Shown here: positions 11,671 to 23,650 of the stretch, piece after piece
Layout: each line of letters opens with the position of its first letter
Numbering within the stretch: the stretch's first letter is position 1
Origin: Diplolepis rosae
Lineage: Eukaryota; Arthropoda; Insecta; Hymenoptera; Diplolepididae
Length of the DNA: 64,000 bases
NCBI GenBank assembly: GCA_030998225.1
Contig: JAPYXD010000745.1
Coordinates: forward strand, 558,001-622,000
Reading direction: 5' to 3'
The notes under the pieces: generated by a model
Databases searched by the model: none
Told to the model about the DNA's origin: nothing
Seen by the model: only the letters and a program-made list of their open reading frames with translations
Translations under genes and position numbers: made by a program

Positions 11671-14600
11671 GGGAACTTAAGCTAAGAACTGAAGTTAAGG
11701 ACAACTAGATTATATTTTAGAGATCCCGTCATTGTGAAAATTATATCTAGTAGTCCAGGTGCTTAAAAACCATCTTCCTCAGGAAATTTGAGCTAAGAGC
11801 TGAAAATTAAGATACCTAGCTGATATTATAAAGATCCCGTCATTTTTAAAATTATATTCAGTAGTCCAGGTGCTTAAAAAACATCTTCCTCAGGGAATTT
11901 AAGGTGAGAACTAAAATTAAGGATACCTGGATTATATTTTGTAGATCTCGTCGTTTTGAAAATTATATCTAGTAGTGCAGGTGCTTAAAAACCATCTTCC
12001 TCAGGAAATTTGAGCTAAGAGCTGAAAATTAAGATACCTAGTTGAAATTATAAAGATCCCGTCATTTTGAAAATTACATTCAATAGTCCAGGTGCTTAAA
12101 AAACATCTTTCTCAGGGAATTTAATCTGAGAACTAAAATTAAAGATACCTAGTTGATATTATAGAGATCCCGTCATTTTGATAATTATATTTAGAAGTCA
12201 AGGTGCTTAAAAACCATCTTCCTCAGGTAATTTGAGATAAGAGCTGAAAATTAAGATACCTAGTTGATATTATAGAGATCCCGTCATTTTGAAAATCATA
12301 TTTAGTAGTCCAGGTGCTTAAAAAACATCTTTCTCAGGGAACTTAAGCTGAGAACTGAAATTAAGGATAGCTGGATTATATTTTGGAGATCCCGTCGTTT
12401 TGAAAATTATATATAGTAGTGCAGGTGCTTACAAAACATCTTACTAAGGGAACTTAAGCTGAGAACTGAAATTAAGGATAGCTGGATTATATTTTAGAGA
12501 TCCCGTCGTTTTGAAAATTATATCTAGTAGTTCAGGTGCTTAAAAAACATCTTCCTCAGGGAATTTAAGGTGAGAACTAAAATTAAGGATACCTGGATTA
12601 TATTTTAGAGATCCCGTGATTGTGAAAATTATATTCAGTAGTCCAGGTGCTTAAAAAACATCTTTCTCAGGAAATTTGAGCTAAGAGCAGAAAATTAAGA
12701 TACCTAGTTGATATTATAGAGATCCCGTCATTTTGAAAATTATGTTCAGTAGTCCAGGTGCTTAAAAACCATCTTCCTCAGGAAATTTGAGCTAAGAGCT
12801 GAAAATTAAGATACCTAGTTGAAATTATAAAGATCCCGTCATTTTGAAAATTATATTCAATAGTCCAGGTGCTTAAAAAACATCTTTCTCAGGGAATTTA
12901 ATCTGAGAACTAAAATTAAAGATACCTAGTTGATATTATAGAGATCCTGTCATTTCGATAATTATATTTAGAAGTCAAGGTGCTTAAAAACCATCTTCCT
13001 CAGGCAATTTGAGATAAGAGCTGAAAATTAAGATACCTAGTTGATATTATAAAGATCCCGTCATTTTGAAAATTATATTCAGTAGTTCAGGTGCTTAAAA
13101 AACATCTTCCTCAGGGAATTTAAGCTGAGAACTAAAATAAATGATACCTGGATTATATTTTAGAGATCCCGTCGTTTTGAAAATTATATCTAGTAGTTCA
13201 GGTGCTTAAAAAACATCTTCCTCAGGAAACTTAAGCTAAGAACTGAAGTTAAGGACAACTAGAATATATTTTAGAGATCCCGTCATTGTGAAAATTATAT
13301 CTAGTAGTCCAGGTGCTTAAAAACCATCTTCCTCAGGAAATTTGAGCTAAGAGCTGAAAATTGAGATACCTAGCTGATATTATAAAGATCCCGTCATTTT
13401 GAAAATTATATTCAGTAGTCCAGGTGCTTAAAAAACATCTTCCTCAGGGAATTTAAGGTGAGAACTAAAATTAAGGATACCTGGATTATATTTTGGAGAT
13501 CTCGTCGTTTTGAAAATTATATCTAGTAGTGCAGGTGCTTAAAAACCATCTTCCTCAGGAAATTTGAGCTAAGAGCTGAAAATTAAGATACCTAGTTGAA
13601 ATTATAAAGATCCCGTCATTTTGAAAATTACATTCAATAGTCCAGGTGCTTAAAAAACACCTTTCTCAGGGAATTTAATCTGAGCACTAAAATTAAAGAT
13701 ACCTAGTTGATATTATAGAGATCCCGTCATTTTGATAATTATATTTAGAAGTCAAGGTGCTTAAAAACCATCTTCCTCAGGTAATTTGAGATAAGAGCTG
13801 AAAATTAAGATACCTAGTTGATATTTTAGAGATCCCGTCATTTTGAAAATTATATTTAGTAGTCCAGGTGCTTAAAAAATATCTTTCTCAGGGAACTTAA
13901 GCTGAGAACTGAAATTAAGGATAGCTGGATTATATTTTAGAGATCGCTTCATTGTGGAAATTATATCTAGTAGTGCAGGTGCTTAAAAAACATCTTCCTC
14001 CGGGAATTTAAGCTAAGAAATAAAATTAAGGATACCTGGAGTATAGTTTAGAGATCCCGTCGTTTTGAAAATTATATCTAGTAGTTCAGGTGCTTAAAAA
14101 ACATCTTCCTCAGGGAATTTAAGGTGAGAACTAAAATTAAGGATACCTGGATTATATTTTAGAGATCCCGTGATTGTGAAAATTATATTCAGTAGTCCAG
14201 GTGCTTAAAAAACATCTTTCTCAGGAAATTTGAGCTAAGAGCAAAAAATTAAGATACCTAGTTGATATTATAGAGATCCCGTCATTTTGAAAATTATGTT
14301 CAGTAGTCCAGGTGCTTAAAAACCATCTTCCTCAGGAAATTTGAGCTAAGAGCTGAAAATTAAGATACCTAGTTGAAATTATAAAGATCCCGTCATTTTG
14401 AAAATTATATTTAATAGTCCAGGTGCTTAAAAAACATCTTTCTCAGGGAATTTAATCTGAGAACTAAAATTAAAGATACCTAGTTGATATTATAGAGATC
14501 CTGTCATTTCGATAATTATATTTAGAAGTCAAGGTGCTTAAAAACCATCTTCCTCAGGCAATTTGAGATAAGAGCTGAAAATTAAGATACCTAGTTGATA

Positions 14601-14884
14601 TTATAAAGATCCCGTCATTTTGAAAATTATATTCAGTAGTTCAGGTGCTTAAAAAACATCTTCCTCAGGGAATTTAAGCTGAGAACTAAAATAAATGATA
14701 CCTGGATTATATTTTAGAGATCCCGTCGTTTTGAAAATTATATCTAGTAGTTCAGGTGCTTAAAAAACATCTTCCTCAGGAAACTTAAGCTAAGAACTGA
14801 AGTTAAGGACAAATAGAATATATTTTAGAGATCCCGTCATTGTGAAAATTATATCTAGTAGTCCAGGTGCTTAAAAACCATCTT
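11671..14884. repeat. 14-monomer HOR, cluster 2
   Basis: About 29 monomers of the same 14-mer as at 1.8-5.1 kb. CCTGTCATTTCGATAATT stands at 12,946 and 14,500 (1,554 bp), and GATCGCTTCATTGTGG at 13,942 with the same 558-bp spacing to the next mark as in cluster 1. The copy at 13,942-14,100 shares CCTCCGGGAATTTAAGC and GGAGTATAGTTT with 1,953-2,100 but not with 3,507, so different units have different nearest relatives. In the first unit two monomers near 12,330-12,540 are replaced (CTTACAAAACATCTTACTAAG). Confidence 0.9.
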
Positions 14885-15990
14885 CCTCTGGAAATTTGAG
14901 CTAAGAGCTGAAAATTGAGATACCTAGCTGATATTATAAAGATCCCGTCATTTTGAAAATTATATTCAGTAGTCCAGGTGCTTAAAAAACATCTTCCTCA
15001 GGGAATTTAAGGTGAGAACTAAAATTAAGGATACCTGGATTATATTTTGGAGATCCCGTCGTTTTGAAAATTATATCTAGCAGTGCAGGTGCTTAAAAAC
15101 CATCTTCCTCAGGAAATTTGAGCTAAGAGCTGAAAATTAAGATACCTAGTTGAAATTATATAGATCCCGTCATTTTGAAAATTATATTCAATAGTCCAGG
15201 TGCTTAAAAAACATCTTTCTCAGGGAATTTAATCTGAGTACTAAAATTAAAGATACCTGTATTATATTTTGGAGATCCCGTCGTTTTGAAAATTATATCT
15301 AGTAATGCAGGTGCTTAAAAACCATCTTCCTCAGGAAATTTGAGCTAAGAGCTGAAAATTAAGATACCTAGTTGATATTATAAAGATCCCGTCATTTTGA
15401 AAATTATATTCAGTAGTCCAGGTGCTTAAAAAGATCTTCCTCAGGGAACTTAAGCTAAGAACTGAAGTTAAGGACAACTGGATTATATTTCAGAGATCCC
15501 GTCATTGTGGAAATTATATCTAGTAGTCCAGGTGCTTAGAAACCATCTGCCTCAGAAAACGTAAACTGAGAACTGAAAATTAAGATACCTAGTTGATATT
15601 ATAGAGATCCCGTCATTTTGATAATTATATTTAGAAGTCAAGGTGCTTAAAAAACATCTTCCTCAGGGAATTTAAGCTGAGAACTAAAACTAAGGATACC
15701 TGGATTATATTTTAGAGATCCCGTCGTTTTGAAAAATTATATCTAGTAGTTCAGGTGCTTAAAAACCATCTTCCTCAGGAAATTTGAGCTAAGAGCTGAA
15801 AATTAAGATACCTAGCTGATATTATAAAGATCCCGTCATTTTGAAAATTATATTCAGTAGTCCAGGTGCTTAAAAAACATCTTCCTCAGGGAATTTAAGG
15901 TGAGAACTAAAATTAAGGATACCTGGATTATATTTTGGAGATCCCGTCGATTTGAAAATTATATCTAGTAGTGCAGGTGCTTAAAAAAAC
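14885..15990. repeat. Second copy of the 9.56-10.66 kb block
   Basis: Offset 5,329-5,330 bp from the block at 9,556, with the same private variants. It is joined directly to the 14-mer HOR on its left at the C/A border near 14,885. On its right, a shorter relation continues: D starts at 15,550 and 16,441 are 891 bp apart (8 monomers plus three extra bases), with the same A2, E-like, A, C, D order before each. Confidence 0.9.
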
Positions 15991-16545
15991 CATCTTCCTC
16001 AGGAAATTTGAGCTAAGAGCTGAAAATTAAGATACCTAGTTGAAATTATAAAGATCCCGTCATTTTGAAAATTATATTCAATAGTCCAGGTGCTTAAAAA
16101 ACATCTTTCTCAGGGAATTTAATCTGAGAACTAAAATTAAAGATACCTGTATTATATTTTGGAGATCCCGTCGTTTTGAAAATTATATCTAGTAGTGCAG
16201 GTGCTTAAAAACCATCTTCCTCAGGAAATTTGAGCTAAGAGCTGAAAATTAAGATACCTAGTTGATATTATAAAGATCCCGTCATTTTGAAAATTATTTT
16301 CAGTAGTCCAGGTGCTTAAAAAACATCTTCCTCAGGGAACTTATGCTAAGAACTGAAGTTAAGGACAACTGGATTATATTTCAGAGATCCCGTCATTGTG
16401 AAAATTATATCTAGTAGTCCAGGTGCTTAAAAACCATCTGCCTCAGAGAACGTAAGCTGAGAACTGAAAATTAAGATACCTAGTTGATATTATAGAGATC
16501 CCGTCATTTTGATAATTATATATAGAAGTCAAGTGCTTAAAAAAC
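15991..16545. repeat. Five-monomer A2-E-A-C-D stretch
   Basis: The monomer order A2, E-like (GTATTATATTTTGGAG), A, C (CTTATGCTAAGAACTG) and D repeats that of 15,108-15,660. The D copy at 16,441 ends AGAAGTCAAGTGC, with one G lost. Confidence 0.85.
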
Positions 16546-17650
16546 ATCTTTCTCAGGAAATTTGAGATAAGAGCTGAAAATTAAGATACCTAGTTGATAT
16601 TATAGAGATCCCGTCATTTTGAAAATTATATTTAGTAGTCCAGGTGCTTAAAAAAACATCTTTCTCAGGGAACTTAAGCTGAGAACTGAAATTATGGATA
16701 CATGGATTATATTTTAGAGATGCCGTCATTCTGAAAATTATATCTAGTAGTGCAGGTGCTTAAAAAACATCTTCCTCAGGGAATTTAAGCTGAGAACTAA
16801 AATTAAGGATACCTGGATTATATTTTAGAGATCCCGTCGTTTTGAAAATTATATCTAGTAGTTCAGGTGCTTAAAAAACATCTTCCTCAGGGAATTTAAG
16901 GTGAGAACTAAAATTAAGGATACCTGGATTATATTTTAGAGATCCCGTGATTGTGAAAATTATATTCAGTAGTCCAGGTGCTTAAAAAACATCTTTCTCA
17001 GGAAATTTGAGCTAAGAGCAGAAAATTAAGATACCTAGTTGATATTATAGAGATCCCGTCATTTTGAAAATTATGTTCTCTAGTCCAGGTGCTTAAAAAC
17101 CATCTTCCTCAGGAAATTTGAGCTAAGAGATGAAAATTAAGATACCTAGTTGAAATTATAAAGATCCCGTCATTTTGAAAATTATATTCAATAGTCCGGG
17201 TGCTTAAAAAACATCTTTCTCAGGGAATTTAATCTGAGAACTAAAATTAAAGATACCTAGTTGATATTATAGAGATCCTGTCATTTCGATAATTATATTT
17301 AGAAGTCAAGGTGCTTAAAAACCATCTTCCTCAGGCAATTTGAGATAAGAGCTGAAAATTAAGATACCTAGTTGATATTGTAAAGATCCCGTCATTTTGA
17401 AAATTATATTCAGTAGTCCAGGTGCTTAAAAAACATCTTCCTCAGGGAATTTAAGCTGAGAAATAAAGTAAATGATACCTGGATTATATTTTAGAGATCC
17501 CGTCGTTTTGAAAATTATATCTAGTAGTTCAGGTGCTTAAAAAACATCTTCCTCAGGAAACTTAAGCTAAGAACTGAAGTTAAGGACAACTAGAATATAT
17601 TTTAGAGATCCCGTCATTGTGAAAATTATATCTAGTAGTCCAGGTGCTTA
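16546..17650. repeat. 14-monomer HOR, partial unit (cluster 3)
   Basis: About ten monomers of the 14-mer, with CCTGTCATTTCGATAATT at 17,277, exactly 2,777 bp (25 monomers) after 14,500. The hybrid with GTGATTGTG (near 16,945), the GAGCAGAAAATT monomer (near 17,010) and the AGGAAACTTAAGC copy of C (near 17,555) are in the same order as in clusters 1 and 2. Confidence 0.88.
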
Positions 17651-20600
17651 AAAACCATCTTCCTCAGGAAATTTGAGCTAAGAGCTGAAAATTAAGATAC
17701 CTAGCTGATATTATAAACATCCCCTCATTTTGAAAATTATATTCAGTAGTCCAGGTGCTTAAAAAACATCTTCCTCAGGGAATTTAAGCTAAGAACTAAA
17801 ATTAAGGATACCTGGATTATATTTTGGAGATCCCGTCGTTTTGAAAATTATATCTAGCATTGCAGGTGCTTAAAAACCATCTTCCTCAGGAAATGTGAGC
17901 TAAGAGCTGAAAATTAAGATACCTACTTGATATTATAAAGATCCCGTCATTTTGAAAATTATATTTAGTAGTCCAGGTGCTTAAAAAACATCTTCCTCAG
18001 GGAACTTAAGCTAAGAACTGAAGTTAAGGACAACTAGATTATATTTTAGAGATCCCGTCATTGTGAAAATTATATCTAGTAGTCCAGGTGCTTAAAAACC
18101 ATCATTCTCAGGAAATTTGAGCTAAGAGCTGAAAATTAAGATACCTAGCTGATATTATAAAGATCCCGTCATTTTGAAAATTATATTCAGTAGTCCAGGT
18201 GCTTAAAAAACATCTTCCTCAGGGAATTTAAGGTGAGAACTAAAATTAAGGATACCTGGATTATATTTTGGATATCCCGTCGATTTGAAAATTATATCTA
18301 GTAGTGCAGGTGCTTAAAAACCATCTTCCTCAGGAAACTTAAGCTAAGAACTGAAGTTAAGGACAACTAGAATATATTTTAGAGATCCCGTCATTGTGAA
18401 AATTATATCTAGTAGTCCAGGTGCTTAAAAACCATCTTCCTCAGGAAATTTGAGCTAAGAGCTGAAAATTAAGATATCTAGCTGATATTATAAAGATCCC
18501 GTCATTTTGAAAATTATATTCAGTAGTCCAGGTGCTTAAAAAACATCTTCCTCAGGGAATTTAAGGTGAGAACTAAAATTAAGGATACCTGGATTATATT
18601 TTGGAGATCCCGTCGTTTTGCAAATTATATCTAGCAGTGCAGGTGCTTAAAAACCATCTTCCTCAGGAAATTTGAGCTAAGAGATGAAAATTAAGATACC
18701 TAGTTGAAATTATATAGATCCCGTCATTTTGAAAATTATATTCAATAGTCCAGGTGCTTAAAAACATCTTTCTCAGGGAATTTAATCTGAGAACTAAAAT
18801 TAGATACCTGTATTATATTTTGGAAACCCGTCGTTTTGAAAATTATATCTAGTAGTCCAGGTGCTTAAAAACCATCTTCCTCAGGAAATTTGAGCTAAGA
18901 GCTGAAAATTAAGATACCTAGTTGATATTATAAAGATCCCGTCATTTTGAAAATTATATTAAGTAGTCAAGGTGCTTAAAAAACATCTTCCTCAGGGAAC
19001 TTAAGCTAAGAACTGAAGTTAAGGACAACTGGATTATATTTCAGAGATCCCGTCATTGTGGAAATTATATCTAGTAGTCCAGGTGCTTAAAAACCATCTG
19101 CCTCAGAGAACGTAAGCTGAGAACTGAAAATTAAGATACCTAGTTGATATTATAGAGATCCCGTCATTTTGATAATTATATTTAGAAGTCAAGGTGCTTA
19201 AAAAACATCTTTCTCAGGAAATTTGAGCTAAGAGCTGAAAATTAAGATACCTAGTTTATATTATAGAGATCCCGTCATTTTGAAAATTATATTTAGTAGT
19301 CCAGGTGCTTAAAAAACTTCTTCCTCAGGGAACTTAAGCTGAGAACTGAAGTTAAGGACAACTGGATTATATTTTAGAGATCCCGTCGTTTTGAAAATTA
19401 TATCTAGTAGTGCATGTGCTTAAAAACCATCTTCCTCAGGAAATTTGAGCTAAGAGCTGAAAATTAAGATACCTAGTTGAAATTATATAGATCCCGTCAT
19501 TTTGAAAATTATATTCAATAGTCCAGGTGCTTAAAAAACATCTTTCTCAGGGAATTTAAGCTAAGAACTGAAGTTAAGGACAACTGGATTATATTTCAGA
19601 GATCCCGTCGTTTTGAAAATTATATCTAGCAGTGCAGGTGCTTAAAAACCATCTTCCTCAGGTAATTTTAGCTTAGAGCTTAAAATTAAGATACCTAGTT
19701 GATATTATAAACATCCCCTCATTTTGAAAATTATATTCAGTAGTCCAGGTGCTTAAAAAACATCTTCCTCAGGGAATTTAAGCTAAGAACTGAAGTTAAG
19801 AACAACTGGATTATATTTCAGAGATCCCGTCGTTTTGAAAATTATATCTAGTAATGCAGGTGCTTAAAAACCATCATCCTCAGGAAATTTGAGCTAAGAG
19901 CTGAAAATTAAGATACCTAGTTGATATTATAAAGATCCCGTCATTTTGAAAATTATATTCAGTAGTCCAGGTGCTTAAAAAAAATCTTCCTCAGGGAACT
20001 TAAGCTAAGAACTGAAGTTAAGGACAACTGGATTATATTTCAGAGATCCCGTCATTGTGGAAATTATATCTAGTAGTCCAGGTGCTTAAAAACCATCTGC
20101 CTCAGAGAACGTAAACTGAGAACTGAAAATTAAGATACCTAGTTGATATTATAGAGATCCCGTCATTTTGATAATTATATTTAGAAGTCAAGGTGCTTAA
20201 AAAACATCTTCCTCAGGGAATTTAAGCTGAGAACTAAAATTAAGGATACCTGGATTATATTTTGGAGATCCCGTCGTTTTGAAAATTATATCTAGTAGTG
20301 CAGGTGCTTAAAAACCATCTTCCTCAGGAAATTTGAGCTAAGAGCTGAAAATTAAGATACCTAGTTGATATTATAAAGATCCCGTCATTTTGAAAATTAT
20401 ATTTAGTAGTCCAGGTGCTTAAAAAACATCTTCCTCAGGGAACTTAAGCTAAGAACTGAAGTTAAGGACAACTAGATTATATTTTAGAGATCCCGTCATT
20501 GTGAAAATTATATCTAGTAGTCCAGGTGCTTAAAAACCATCTTCCTCAGGAAATTTGAGCTAAGAGCTGAAAATTAAGATACCTAGTTGATATTATAAAG

Positions 20601-20680
20601 ATCCCGTCATTTTGAAAATTATATTCAATAGTCCAGGTGCTTAAAAAACATCTTTCTCAGGAAATTTAATCTGAGAACTA
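17651..20680. repeat. Mixed stretch with 9-monomer spacing
   Basis: About 27 monomers. A and B alternate, with C-D pairs whose D starts (19,101 and 20,100) are 999 bp apart (9 monomers). ATCCCCTCATTTTG, a variant of the core, occurs near 17,720 and 19,713. The monomer at 18,771-18,878 is only 108 bp, with bases lost at AAAATTAGATACC and TTTTGGAAACCCG. Confidence 0.85.
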
Positions 20681-23650
20681 AAATTAAAGATACCTGGATT
20701 ATATTTTGGAGATCCCGTCGATTTGAAAATTATATCTAGTAGTGCAGGTGCTTAAAAACCATCTTCCTCAGGAAATTTGAGCTAAGAGCTGAAAATTAAG
20801 ATACCTAGTTGAAATTATAAAGATCCCGTCATTTTGAAAATTATATTCAATAGTCCAGGTGCTTAAAAACCATCTTTCTCAGGAAATTTGAGCTAAGAGC
20901 TGAAAATTAAGATACCTAGCTGATATTATAAAGATCCCGTCATTTTGAAAATTATATTCAGTAGTCCAGGTGCTTAAAAAACATCTTCCTCAGGGGAATT
21001 TAAGGTGAGAACTAAAATTAAGGATACCTGGATTATATTTTGGAGATCCCGTCGTTTTGAAAATTATATCTAGTAGTGCAGGTGCTTAAAAACCATCTTC
21101 CTCAGGAAATTTGAGCTAAGAGCTGAAAATTAAGATACCTAGTTGATATTATAAAGATCCCGTCATTTTGAAAATTATATTCAGTAGTCCAGGTGCTTAA
21201 AAAACATCTTCCTCAGGGAATTTAAGGTGAGAACTAAAATTAAGGATACTTGGATTATATTTTAGAGATCCCGTCGATTTGAAAATTATATCTAGTAGTG
21301 CAGGTGCTTAAAAACCATCTTCCTCAGGAAATTTGAGCTAAGAGCTGAAAATTTAGATACCTAGTTGAAACTATAAAGATCCCGTCATTTTGAAAATTAT
21401 ATTCAATAGTCCAGGTGCTTAAAAACCATCTTTCTCAGGAAATTTGAGCTAAGAGCTGAAAATTAAGATACCTAGCTGATATTATAAAGATCCCGTCATT
21501 TTGAAAATTATATTCAGTAGTCCAGGTGCTTAAAAACCATCTTTCTCAGGAAATTTGAGCTAAGAGCTGAAAATTAAGATACCTAGCTGATATTATAAAG
21601 ATCCCGTCATTTTGAAAATTATATTCAGTAGTCCAGGTGCTTAAAAAACATCTTCCTCAGGGAATTTAAGGTGAGAACTAAAATTAAGGATACCTGGATT
21701 ATATTTTGGAGTTCCCGTCGTTTTGAAAATTATATCTAGTAGTGCAGGTGCTTAAAAACCATCTTCCTCAGGAAATTTGAGCTAAGAGCTGAAAATTAAG
21801 ATACCTAGCTGATATTATAAAGATCCCGTCATTTTGAAAATTATATTCACTAGTCCTGGTGCTTAAAAAACATCTTCCTCAGGGAATTTAAGGTGAGAAC
21901 TAAAATTAAGGATACCTGGATTATATTTTGGAGATCCCGTCGATTTGAAAATTATATCTAGTAGTGCAGGTGCTTAAAAACCATCTTCCTCAGGAAATTT
22001 GAGCTAAGAGCTGAAAATTAAGATACCTAGTTGAAATTATAAAGATCCCGTCATTTTGAAAATTATATTCAATAGTCCAGGTGCTTAAAAACCATCTTTC
22101 TCAGGAAATTTGAGCTAAGAGCTGAAAATTAAGATACCTAGTTGAAATTATAAAGATCCCGTCATTTTGAAAATTATATTCAATAGTCCAGGTGCTTAAA
22201 AACCATCTTTCTCAGGAAATTTGAGCTAAGAGCTGAAAATTAAGATACCTAGCTGATATTATAAAGATCCCGTCATTTTGAAAATTATATTCAGTAGTCC
22301 AGGTGCTTAAAAAACATCTTCCTCAGGGAATTTAAGGTGAGAACTAAAATTAAGGATACCTGGATTATATTTTGGAGTTCCCGTCGTTTTGAAAATTATA
22401 TCTAGTAGTGCAGGTGCTTAAAAACCATCTTCCTCAGGAAATTTGAGCTAAGAGCTGAAAATTAAGATACCTAGCTGATATTATAAAGATCCCGTCATTT
22501 TGAAAATTATATTCAGTAGTCCAGGTGCTTAAAAAACATCTTCCTCAGGGAATTTAAGGTGAGAACTAAAATTAAGGATACCTGGATTATATTTTGGAGT
22601 TCCCGTCGTTTTGAAAATTATATCTAGTAGTGCAGGTGCTTAAAAACCATCTTCCTCAGGAAATTTGAGCTAAGAGCTGAAAATTAAGATACCTAGCTGA
22701 TATTATAAAGATCCCGTCATTTTGAAAATTATATTCAGTAGTCCAGGTGCTTAAAAAACATCTTCCTCAGGGAATTTAAGGTGAGAACTAAAATTAAGGA
22801 TACCTGGATTATATTTTGGAGATCCCGTCGATTTGAAAATTATATCTAGTAGTGCAGGTGCTTAAAAACCATCTTCCTCAGGAAATTTGAGCTAAGAGCT
22901 GAAAATTAAGATACCTAGTTGAAATTATAAAGATCCCGTCATTTTGAAAATTATATTCAATAGTCCAGGTGCTTAAAAACCATCTTTCTCAGGAAATTTG
23001 AGCTAAGAGCTGAAAATTAAGATACCTAGTTGAAATTATAAAGATCCCGTCATTTTGAAAATTATATTCAATAGTCCAGGTGCTTAAAAACCATCTTTCT
23101 CAGGAAATTTGAGCTAAGAGCTGAAAATTAAGATACCTAGCTGATATTATAAAGATCCCGTCATTTTGGAAATTATATTCAGTAGTCCAGGTGCTTAAAA
23201 AACATCTTCCTCAGGGAATTTAAGGTGAGAACTAAAATTAAGGATACCTGGATTATATTTTGGAGTTCCCGTCGTTTTGAAAAATTATATCTAGTAGTGC
23301 AGGTGCTTAAAAACCATCTTCCTCAGGAAATTTGAGCTAAGAGCTGAAAATTAAGATACCTAGTTGATATTATAAAGATCCCGTCATTTTGAAAATTATA
23401 TTAAGTAGTCCAGGTGCTTAAAAAACATCTTCCTCAGGGAATTTAAGGTGAGAACTAAAATTAAGGATACATGGATTATATTTTAGAGATCCCGTCGATT
23501 TGAAAATTATATCTAGTAGTGCAGGTGCTTAAAAACCATCTTCCTCAGGAAATTTGAGCTAAGAGCTGAAAATTAAGATACCTAGTTGAAATTATAAAGA
23601 TCCCGTCATTTTGAAAATTATATTCAATAGTCCAGGTGCTTAAAAACCAT
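20681..23650. repeat. 6-monomer HOR (666 bp), highly uniform
   Basis: The unit is three A monomers, B, A, B. B with GTCGATTTG lies at 20,717, 21,273, 21,939, 22,827 and 23,494; B with GGAGTTCCCGTCG at 21,717, 22,383, 22,605 and 23,271. From GATTTG to the next GTTCCC is always 444 bp, and from GTTCCC to the next GATTTG 222 bp, giving 666 bp. One unit (22,383-22,827) has an extra A-B dimer (888 bp), and the first (20,717-21,273) lacks one A (556 bp). By eye this is the least diverged region of the window, with only scattered single differences. Confidence 0.92.
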
